DNA of 6,726 nt from the NCBI GenBank assembly GCA_030626365.1, contig DAOUPC010000159.1, positions 1 to 6,726 on the forward strand, in the 5' to 3' direction. This stretch comes from Paracoccaceae bacterium (lineage in GTDB: Bacteria; Pseudomonadota; Alphaproteobacteria; Rhodobacterales; Rhodobacteraceae). The position numbers and the translations under genes are program-made. Below the pieces are notes generated by a model. That model made no database searches. It saw only the letters and a program-made list of their open reading frames with translations, and was not told where the DNA came from. This document shows positions 1-5,200 of this stretch, piece by piece. Positions within the stretch are counted from its first letter, which is position 1, and every line of letters starts with the position of its first letter.

Positions 1-199
1 CGCTTACAGCTTTAACAATGTCACGGCAAAAGCCAATGATGACGGGTCATTCACCATCAATTTCGGCGGATGCGATGACGACCGGATCAACTGTCTGCCG
101 ATAACCGCAGGCTGGAACTATGTCGCGCGGATGTACCAGCCGCGCGCCGGGATTCTGGATGGCAGCTGGACGTTTCCAGTGCCCAAACCGGTTCAGTAA
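1..199 (+). CDS. DUF1214-type protein, C-terminal fragment
   Basis: This is the last 65 codons of a gene that begins before the window. It is read in the frame starting at base 2 and ends in TAA at 197-199. The visible end runs DGSFTINFGG, then an aromatic stretch around GWNYVARMYQP, then GILDGSWTFPVPKPVQ. This layout (strand, glycine turn, aromatic-rich strand with R-x-Y-x-P, then a D-x-x-W ending) matches the C-terminus of DUF1214 domains, usually found behind a DUF1254 domain in exported proteins of roughly 330-480 residues. Their biochemical role is not established, and none can be assigned here. The fragment has two cysteines (GGCDDD and INCLP), which could form a disulfide if the protein is periplasmic; that is inference. 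No signal peptide can be judged because the N-terminus is missing. The gene is convergent with the aminopeptidase gene and is followed by a strong hairpin. The reading frame is certain; the family call rests on pattern memory. Confidence 0.75.
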   Translation, partial: AYSFNNVTAKANDDGSFTINFGGCDDDRINCLPITAGWNYVARMYQPRAGILDGSWTFPVPKPVQ

Positions 200-225
200 A
201 GCGGGTACATATCCGACAATAAATG

Positions 226-262
226 GCCCGTGGGCGTGGTGATCTGAACCGCGCCCACGGGC
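226..262. terminator. Hairpin terminator between convergent genes
   Basis: GCCCGTGGGCGTGGT at 226-240 pairs with ACCGCGCCCACGGGC at 248-262. This gives a 15-bp stem with one G-U pair and a 7-nt loop (241-247). It starts 26 bases after the stop of the DUF1214 gene. On the plus strand it is followed by a moderately T-rich tract (TGTTCATCGTTT) and on the minus strand by ATTTATTGT. It could therefore stop transcription from both sides of this convergent gap. Neither U-tract is a perfect run, so efficiency is uncertain, but the stem is far longer than expected by chance. Confidence 0.7.
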
Positions 263-329
263 TGTTCATCGTTTCAGGCCGGGTTTTTATGTGATTGGCC
301 AATGTGTTGCCGCCCCGTGAAACGCGATA

Positions 330-351
330 TGCGCCGCATCACAGCGGCGCA
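330..351 (-). terminator. GC-rich hairpin over the aminopeptidase stop codon
   Basis: TGCGCCGC at 330-337 and GCGGCGCA at 344-351 form a perfect 8-bp stem with a 6-nt loop. The TGA stop of the minus-strand aminopeptidase frame (339-341) lies in the loop. The sequence beyond it on the minus strand (ATATCGCGTTTC) is only weakly T-rich. It could protect the mRNA 3' end or act as a weak first terminator ahead of the stronger hairpin at 226-262. The inverted repeat is certain; its function is inferred. Confidence 0.4.
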
Positions 352-2129
352 GTCACCCCATCCAACCACAGCTTTTCGGCCTTGCCCACCCGTGGCCCGA
401 TCCTTTGGGCAACCTTTGCGTGATAGGCATTCAGCCAGTCGCGTTCAGGGCCGCTCAGCATGTCCAGCACGATCAGGCGGCGATCAAACGGCACAAAGGT
501 AAGCGTGCGCCAGTCCAGCATGGTGCGCTCATCGTCGCCCCCCGCCAGCAGCGGCGCGCCCTGCACCACGATCAGGTTTTCCAGCCGGATGCCAAAGGCC
601 CCTTCGCGGTAATAGCCCGGTTCGTTCGACAGGATCATGCCCGGTTCAAGTGGCACGTGGCTGACCCGGCTAAGGCGTTGCGGGCCTTCATGTACGCTTA
701 GATATGCGCCAACCCCGTGGCCCAGACCATGGTTGAAATCCTGCCCCGCCAGCCACAGCGGCACCCGGCCAATCGCCTCGATATCGCGCCCGGCCAGCCC
801 CACGGGCCAGCGCAGCCGGGATATGGCGATCAGCCCCTGCAACACCCGCGTATAGGCCAGACATTCATCGCGGCCCGGTGTGCCGATGGGGATTGTGCGG
901 GTAATGTCGGTGGTGCCGTCCAGATACTGCCCGCCACTGTCCAGCACCAGAAGATGCCCGTTTTCAAGGCGCGCATCGGTGTCCTGCGAAACCCGGTAAT
1001 GCATGATTGCACCATTCGGGCCGGTGCCGGAGATCGTTTCAAAGCTGATGTCCTGAAGGGCGTTATCTTGGCATCTGTATGCCTCCAGGCGGGTGACCAC
1101 GTCGGTTTCGTTCACCGTGCCGGGCGGTTGGGCGTCCAGCCATGCCAGCAGGTTCACCATCGCCGCCCCGTCACGCAGATGCGCCTGTGCGGCCCCTTCG
1201 ATTTCCGCGCTGTTCTTGCGGGCCTTGGGCAGGGCGCAGGGGTCATCACCGCAGGTCGCCGCATCGCCCAGGGCATCGGCCACCTTTTGCGGCACATTGG
1301 CCGGATCAATCCTGACCGGCCCGTCCAATGTGCCCAGATGGGTCAGAAAATCCGCCGGATCACGCGCTGTGACCGAGGCATCAAGATGCCCGTCCAACCC
1401 GCCCAGCTTTTGCGGGGCGATGAACAGATCAACCCGCCCGTCATCATGCAGGATGGCAAACCCATGCGCGACCGGGTTGCGTGCAATATCGGTGCCGCGA
1501 ATGTTCAGCAGCCACATGATCGAATCCGGCAGGGTGATTACCGCACTTTGGTGCCCTGCATCGCGCAGCCCACTGGCCAGGCGCGCGCATTTGTCTGCCG
1601 CCGTTTCACCGGCAAATTCCATCAGGTGTGCCCTGACTGGCCGCATCGGTGGGGCGGGCTGATCGGCCCAGATGCGATCCACCAGATTATCGCACTGAAC
1701 CAGGGTGATACCACTGCCGCTCAGCGCGCCTTTTGCCTGTTCGATCTGATCGACCGTGTGCAGCCAGGGATCATAGCCAACCTGCCCGCCATCGGGCAGG
1801 TGTTGTTTCAGCCAGGTGGCCAGCGATATGTCCGGCCATGGCACGGGCGTGTACACATCCGCCACCTGTGTCTTGACCTGTGTGCGCTAACGCCCGTCAA
1901 TGAATACCCCGGCCACATGGGTGAGGGCGGCACAAAACCCCGCTGACCCGGTGAACCCGGTCAGCCAGCTTAGCCGCTCGTCGTGGGGGGCAACATATTC
2001 GCCCTGATGCGCGTCGGCGCGTGGCACCAAAAACCCGTCCAGTCCGGCGCGCGCCAGTTCCTGGCGTAACAATACCAGCCGGGGCGGGCCCTGTTCGGGC
2101 CGTGCGGTAACGTCAAATGTCTGGAACAT
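339..2129 (-). pseudogene. Xaa-Pro aminopeptidase (M24B), amber stop at codon 81
   Basis: This encodes a three-domain aminopeptidase P, a cytosolic dinuclear-metal enzyme that removes an N-terminal residue preceding proline. Read through as one frame it is 596 codons, the usual length of the XPNPEP1-like class. The start at 2129 (MFQTFDVTARPEQGPP) is preferred over an ATG five codons upstream (2144) because AGAGG sits 5 bases before it. An N-terminal creatinase-like domain runs to about residue 150, then a second such domain. A pita-bread catalytic domain follows from about 300, with all five expected metal ligands: D397 (VLDSGG), D408 (TTDITR), H471 (GLGHGVG), E503 (SNEPGYY) and E517 (IRLENL). 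Their spacing agrees closely with human XPNPEP1. Codon 81 (1889-1887) is TAG exactly where the family motif FIDGRYxxQ has tyrosine; the frame continues unchanged after it. The result is an 80-residue fragment (an open frame from 1887 to 2144) and a 508-codon open frame (339-1865) that could only start at a GTG. The likely causes are a one-base nonsense mutation or a sequencing error. The gene lies 111 bp downstream of pccR on the same strand. Confidence 0.85.
1887..1889 (-). other. In-frame premature amber codon
   Basis: The minus strand reads GTA TTC ATT GAC GGG CGT TAG CGC ACA CAG GTC, that is VFIDGR-stop-RTQV. Family members normally read F-V/I-DGRY followed by a Q-x-x-x-Q segment, so TAG replaces a TAC or TAT tyrosine codon by one substitution. 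The two flanking open frames share a frame, so no indel is involved. TAG is also the natural stop of the neighbouring pccR gene (2241-2243), which argues against amber being reassigned in this genome. Confidence 0.9.
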
Positions 2130-2134
2130 GCTGG

Positions 2135-2139
2135 CCTCT
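2135..2139 (-). promoter_or_regulatory. Ribosome binding site of the aminopeptidase gene
   Basis: AGAGG on the minus strand lies 5 bases before the ATG at 2129. The alternative ATG at 2144 has only a weak purine stretch (AGTAAG) directly against it. The protein starting MFQTF also resembles the usual start of this family in related bacteria. This decides the start in favour of 2129. I found no convincing promoter in the 111 bp (2130-2240) behind pccR and no good terminator there, so read-through from pccR is possible. Confidence 0.55.
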
Positions 2140-2240
2140 TTCATCTTACTTTGGTCAAGGTTGCCGAAGGCATTACCAAGCGCAACCCATGAATTCGCGG
2201 AATGTCCGTGTTAGGGCAGGGGCGGTTCCCGGGGCCTTGC

Positions 2241-3668
2241 CTAATCAACCTGATAGGGCAGCACACCGCGTTCATCGATATTGATGGTCAGCCGGCGTTC
2301 CAGCGGTGGCACTGATCGCTGATGGCAGGATTTGCGGTCACAAATCCGGCAGGAAATGCCGATTGGTTCAAAGGCGCTGGCGTTGTTGACGTCCAGATTG
2401 TCGCCGTAAACCAGTGACCCGGCGTGGCGCACTTCGCAACCCAAAGCGATGGCATAGCGCCGCACCGGCGCGCCGAACGAACCGCCGGGTTTGGACACAT
2501 CCCGCGCCAGACTGATGTAACGGACCCCGTCCGGGGTTTCGGCCAACTGGCGCAGGAAATGCCCCGGCGTTTCAAACGCGCGATGCACGTTCCACAGCGG
2601 GCAGGCCCCGCCAAAGCGGGCAAATTGCAGCCGCGTGGCGCTGTGGCGTTTGGTGATTGTGCCGGCCTGATCGACCCGCACAAAGAAGAACGGGATGCCC
2701 TTGGCACCGGGGCGTTGCAGGGTCGACAGGCGGTGCGCCACCTGTTCGATCGACGCCCCAAACCGGTTGGCCAGCAATTCCAGATCGTGGCGACATTCCT
2801 GTGCTGCCGCAAGAAATGCGCGGTAAGGCATGAGGGCGGCCCCGGCAAAATAGTTGGCCAGCCCGATCTTGGCGATGTCGCGGGCCTCTTGTGAATGAAA
2901 GCGGGCGAAATCCAGCGTCGCCTCGAGCAGTTGATCCTGCTTCAGAAGGGCCACTTGCAGCAACAGTTGAAACCCTTGCGTTTCGGGGGCGGCGCGGGCG
3001 GACAGATGCAGGGTCTTGCTGGCCGCATCATACTGGCGCAGCGGGCCCTGATCGGTCATCTTGACCTGTACATTGTTGTCGCCCAGCCAACCCAGCGCCA
3101 CCCTGTGCATATCGTGTGGGCGCGTGTCACGCGGGGCCGCATCCGGGCCGTGCCCCTGCATGCCAAAGCGTTCGGCGGCACGGTCAACGGCATCAATATA
3201 GTTGTCACAATAGTGAAAGAAATCACGCACTTCGTCCCATGGGCTGGCCTGAGTGCGGGCATCTTCGCGCCCCAGTGCCTCGTCCAGCGAGGCAAGGCGT
3301 TCATGGGTCTGGCGATAGGATCGGTGCAGTTCCAGAAAGGCCCGCGCAAGGGCCGGGGCGTTCGATGCGGTCAGGCGCAGATCGGCCAGCGGGGGCATGG
3401 TGTCGGCAAATACCGGGTCGGCCAACGCCTCGCGCATGTCTGACACCAGCCGTTCGCCGTCGCCGGTGCTTAACTCGGTCACGTCCAGCCCGAATTCCTG
3501 CGCCAACGCCAGCACCACGGTGGTGCTGACCGGCCGGTTGTTGTTTTCCATCTGGTTAAGATAGGGCAGCGACACGCCCAGCTTGGCGGCAAAATCCTTT
3601 TGCGTCAGGCCCAACCGCGTGCGTATTTCACGCAGCTTGGCCCCGGCATAGAGTTTCTGGATGGCCAT
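2241..3668 (-). CDS. pccR: PccR, short-chain fatty acyl-CoA regulator (XRE family)
   Basis: This is a 475-residue cytoplasmic DNA-binding regulator of the ScfR family. In Rhodobacter sphaeroides PccR is needed for induction of pccB during growth on propionate or acetate, probably sensing an acyl-CoA. Residues 10-64 form a Cro/CI-type helix-turn-helix (LREIRTRLGLTQKDFAAKLG then SLPYLNQMENNNRPVS). About residues 180-310 resemble an ImmA/IrrE-like domain, but the HExxH zinc motif is absent, with LLLQVALLKQ at the expected place. It is therefore likely a ligand-binding relic and not a protease, as in RamB-like proteins. The C-terminal part (about 315-470, DUF2083-like) ends with a cysteine cluster, C440-x2-C443-x4-C448, in SCRICDRKSCHQR, typical of this group. 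The ATG at 3668 has only a modest Shine-Dalgarno (CGGGGTG), and the protein opening KLYAGAKLREIR fits the family. Its 68-bp upstream gap holds a promoter overlapped by TTTGCAAA-type sites, suggesting autoregulation. The pccB gene lies about 1.5 kb away beyond one MFS gene. The family is near certain; the orthology to PccR rests on family plus context. Confidence 0.88.
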   Translation of the reverse strand: MAIQKLYAGAKLREIRTRLGLTQKDFAAKLGVSLPYLNQMENNNRPVSTTVVLALAQEFGLDVTELSTGDGERLVSDMREALADPVFADTMPPLADLRLTASNAPALARAFLELHRSYRQTHERLASLDEALGREDARTQASPWDEVRDFFHYCDNYIDAVDRAAERFGMQGHGPDAAPRDTRPHDMHRVALGWLGDNNVQVKMTDQGPLRQYDAASKTLHLSARAAPETQGFQLLLQVALLKQDQLLEATLDFARFHSQEARDIAKIGLANYFAGAALMPYRAFLAAAQECRHDLELLANRFGASIEQVAHRLSTLQRPGAKGIPFFFVRVDQAGTITKRHSATRLQFARFGGACPLWNVHRAFETPGHFLRQLAETPDGVRYISLARDVSKPGGSFGAPVRRYAIALGCEVRHAGSLVYGDNLDVNNASAFEPIGISCRICDRKSCHQRSVPPLERRLTINIDERGVLPYQVD

Positions 3669-3681
3669 TCGACACCCCGAC

Positions 3682-3733
3682 TTTGCAGTTTTGCGATTTC
3701 TCTATGCTACATTTGCAAACCTGCAATCGCAAG
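3682..3733. promoter_or_regulatory. Probable PccR operator cluster at pccR
   Basis: An exact TTTGCAAA palindrome lies at 3712-3719. It is followed directly by CCTGCAAT and an overlapping TCGCAA (3727-3732). A second group lies nearer the gene: TTTGCAGT at 3682-3689 directly followed by TTTGCGAT at 3690-3697, each matching 6 of 8. The motif reported for PccR control in Rhodobacter sphaeroides is two TTTGCAAA units, and the related actinobacterial RamB recognises a similar TTTGCAAA core. All copies fall in the 68-bp gap before pccR. Binding is inferred, not shown. Confidence 0.6.
3704..3732 (-). promoter_or_regulatory. Probable pccR promoter
   Basis: On the minus strand TTGCGA (-35, 3732-3727) and TAGCAT (-10, 3709-3704) are separated by 17 bases. 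Each matches 4 of 6 sigma-70 consensus positions. Transcription would start near 3697, giving a leader of about 30 bases. The exact TTTGCAAA site (3712-3719) lies inside the spacer and the second site pair covers the start point. This arrangement fits repression of pccR by its own product. Confidence 0.5.
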
Positions 3734-3736
3734 TCA

Positions 3737-4954
3737 TCAGTACCCCGCCAATTGCCGTTCCCGCCACAAGACAACGCAGATCGCCGCCACCCCGAACGCG
3801 GAAGTGATAAGCATGATGACCAACAACAACACAGCCGCGGTTTCCGGCACCAGCACCGCCCCCGCCAGCGCACTTAGCGCGGCCCCGCCGATCAGCATGA
3901 TCGCCCCGCTTAACCCTGCGGCGGTGGCGGCCAGGTTTGGGCGCACCGACAGGGCCCCGGCCGTGGCATTGGGGATTGTCAGGCCATTACCAAGCCCCAC
4001 CAGCACCATAAACCCGAAAAAGCTGACCGCAGAGCCGTAGCCGATCACCATGATCGCCAGCGACAGGGCAATGCCAAAGCAAACGATCAGGCTGCCCCAC
4101 AGCGCCATCCGGTTGATACCAATCCGCATCGAAAACCGCCCCGAAAGGAAATTCCCGGCAAAATACCCAAGCGCCGGCGCGCTGAAATAGATGCCCATGG
4201 TGGCCGGTTCCATCCCGTACACAACCGTTCCCACAAAGGGCGCACCGCCCAGATAGGCAAAGAATGCCCCCGACGAAAACCCCGCCGCCAGCGAATAGCC
4301 CCAGAACCTTGGTGATTTCAGCAACTCTGGGTATTCGCGAAACTGTGCCACCAGTGTCTTGCCGCTTTTATGCGCGGTTTCCCCGAAATCTGCCCATGTC
4401 ATGGCCCACGTCAGCGCGCCCGCGCCAAACAACAGCCAGAAATTCGCGGTCCAGCCAAATACCTCATCCAGCATCCCGCCAATGGCCGGTCCGATCATCG
4501 GCACCACGGCCATGCCCATGGTGACATACCCCAACATGCTGGCCGCCTGATCCTGTGCGTACATGTCACGGACCGCTGCCCGGCTAAGGACGACACCCAC
4601 GGCGACTGCGGCCTGTAACATCCGAAAGATCAGAAACACCTCGGCGGTGGGGGCGAAAATACAGCCCAGCGTGGCCAGCAAAAACAGGCCCAGCCCCCAC
4701 AGGATCACGGGCCGGCGCCCGACCTTGTCGGCCAGTGGTCCGATCAGGATCTGCAACGCCCCGTTGGCCGCCAGATACAGCGCCACAGACAGTTGCATCG
4801 TCCGGTATTCGGTCTGAAAATACACGGTCATGTTGGGCAGAGAGGGCAGGAATACGTTCATCCCAAGGGCCGACAGGCCCGACAGCAGGATAAGCGTTAA
4901 AATATGGGGGGGCACGGTTCTGTTCAGAAACCGCCGGCCGGAAATCGGTTGCAT
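3737..4954 (-). CDS. Bcr/CflA-type MFS multidrug efflux transporter
   Basis: This is a 405-residue inner-membrane protein of the major facilitator superfamily (DHA1, Bcr/CflA group), expected to have 12 membrane helices and to export drugs or metabolites using the proton gradient. Helix 1 (about 17-37) leads into NVFLPSLPNM, the characteristic opening of this group. Motif A, GPLADKVGRR, spans residues 72-81 between helices 2 and 3. A helix 4 segment contains LSRAAVRDMY (123-132), and PMIGPAIGG (152-160) is a motif C-like segment. The length is normal. The ATG at 4954 is the first after an in-frame TAA four codons upstream, but it has no clear Shine-Dalgarno; a GTG at residue 14 is the only near alternative. 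The gene sits between pccR and pccB, is divergent from pccB, and stops 68 bp before pccR. Substrate cannot be inferred. A link to propionate metabolism, such as export of an organic acid or shared PccR control, is possible only by position. Confidence 0.85.
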   Translation of the reverse strand: MQPISGRRFLNRTVPPHILTLILLSGLSALGMNVFLPSLPNMTVYFQTEYRTMQLSVALYLAANGALQILIGPLADKVGRRPVILWGLGLFLLATLGCIFAPTAEVFLIFRMLQAAVAVGVVLSRAAVRDMYAQDQAASMLGYVTMGMAVVPMIGPAIGGMLDEVFGWTANFWLLFGAGALTWAMTWADFGETAHKSGKTLVAQFREYPELLKSPRFWGYSLAAGFSSGAFFAYLGGAPFVGTVVYGMEPATMGIYFSAPALGYFAGNFLSGRFSMRIGINRMALWGSLIVCFGIALSLAIMVIGYGSAVSFFGFMVLVGLGNGLTIPNATAGALSVRPNLAATAAGLSGAIMLIGGAALSALAGAVLVPETAAVLLLVIMLITSAFGVAAICVVLWRERQLAGY

Positions 4955-4986
4955 GTCTAAGGGTTAGGTGACGGCTCCCTGCTTGT

Positions 4987-5016
4987 CTACCATTGTCAGA
5001 AATGCCGTCAGGTCAA
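4987..5016 (-). promoter_or_regulatory. Weak candidate promoter for the MFS gene
   Basis: On the minus strand TTGACC (5016-5011) matches 5 of 6 positions of the -35 consensus. The best -10 at 16-18 bases is AATGGT or ATGGTA, which is poor. It lies 33-62 bp before the MFS start and is the only candidate I found there. Confidence 0.25.
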
Positions 5017-5050
5017 AATGTCCCGCCACCTTCTGACGTCCCTATGATAT

Positions 5051-5080
5051 TTGACACCTCCCGGACCCCTTGTTGAGCAT
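5051..5080 (+). promoter_or_regulatory. Candidate upstream promoter of pccB
   Basis: A perfect -35 hexamer, TTGACA, lies at 5051-5056. The best -10 at 18 bases is GAGCAT (5075-5080), matching only 3 of 6. If used, transcription would start close to 5087, so the TTAGCAAC-TTTGCACT pair (5080-5095) would cover the start and the exact TTTGCAAA site would lie about 35 bases downstream. That layout would favour repression by PccR. Confidence 0.35.
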
Positions 5081-5127
5081 TAGCAACTTTGCACTTAACA
5101 AGTATGCGCCAGCAAACAGTTTGCAAA
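5080..5127. promoter_or_regulatory. Probable PccR operator cluster at pccB
   Basis: An exact TTTGCAAA lies at 5120-5127. It overlaps the perfect inverted repeat GCAAAC-A-GTTTGC at 5112-5124. Upstream, TTAGCAAC (5080-5087) is directly followed by TTTGCACT (5088-5095), each matching 6 of 8. The established motif upstream of pccB in Rhodobacter sphaeroides is two TTTGCAAA units 4 bases apart. Here the closest pair is CCAGCAAA and TTTGCAAA, 3 bases apart, so one unit is degenerate. The cluster ends 73 bases before the pccB start and could also influence the divergent MFS gene. Confidence 0.65.
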
Positions 5128-5143
5128 TATTCCGATTTTACCT

Positions 5144-5171
5144 TTGGTCCCGGCCCTGCCTGGGCTATGGT
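5144..5171 (+). promoter_or_regulatory. Alternative proximal promoter of pccB
   Basis: TTGGTC (5144-5149) and TATGGT (5166-5171) are 16 bases apart, matching 3 and 4 of 6 consensus positions. Transcription would begin near 5178, leaving a leader of about 23 bases that still contains the ribosome binding site. With this promoter the TTTGCAAA site would sit just upstream of the -35, a position suited to activation. I cannot choose between this and the 5051 candidate from sequence alone. Confidence 0.3.
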
Positions 5172-5184
5172 CCGGCAACATTTC

Positions 5185-5193
5185 AAAGGGGAG
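5185..5193 (+). promoter_or_regulatory. Ribosome binding site of pccB
   Basis: AAAGGGGAG ends 7 bases before the ATG at 5201. It is the strongest Shine-Dalgarno sequence in the window and fixes the start of pccB. Confidence 0.75.
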
Positions 5194-5200
5194 CTGAACC

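Noticed and set aside
294..303. ATTGGCCAAT perfect 10-bp palindrome in the convergent gap
   Set aside because: It is not associated with a promoter or start codon and has no second copy that I noticed; a single short palindrome in a non-promoter gap is not evidence for a site.
1887..1889. Amber codon as a pyrrolysine or programmed recoding site
   Set aside because: The site corresponds to a conserved tyrosine outside the catalytic residues, pyrrolysine systems are not expected in this lineage, and TAG serves as the stop of adjacent pccR.
717..1946. A 409-codon plus-strand open frame opposite the aminopeptidase gene
   Set aside because: It is fully antisense to a recognisable gene, has no domain pattern, and is rich in residues typical of GC-rich shadow frames. 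Its length reflects scarce stops in high-GC DNA.
1887..2144. The 85-codon frame as an independent small gene
   Set aside because: Its sequence is the N-terminal domain of aminopeptidase P up to the conserved DGR, in the same frame as the rest, so it is a fragment of the interrupted gene.
2215..2243. Imperfect GC-rich repeat after the pccR stop as a terminator
   Set aside because: GGCAAGG and CCCCTGCC pair with a mismatch and there is no T-tract, so I cannot support a terminator.
2895..3443. Plus-strand open frames opposite pccR (2424-2894 and 2895-3443)
   Set aside because: They are antisense to the well-supported PccR frame and show no recognisable motif or ribosome binding site.
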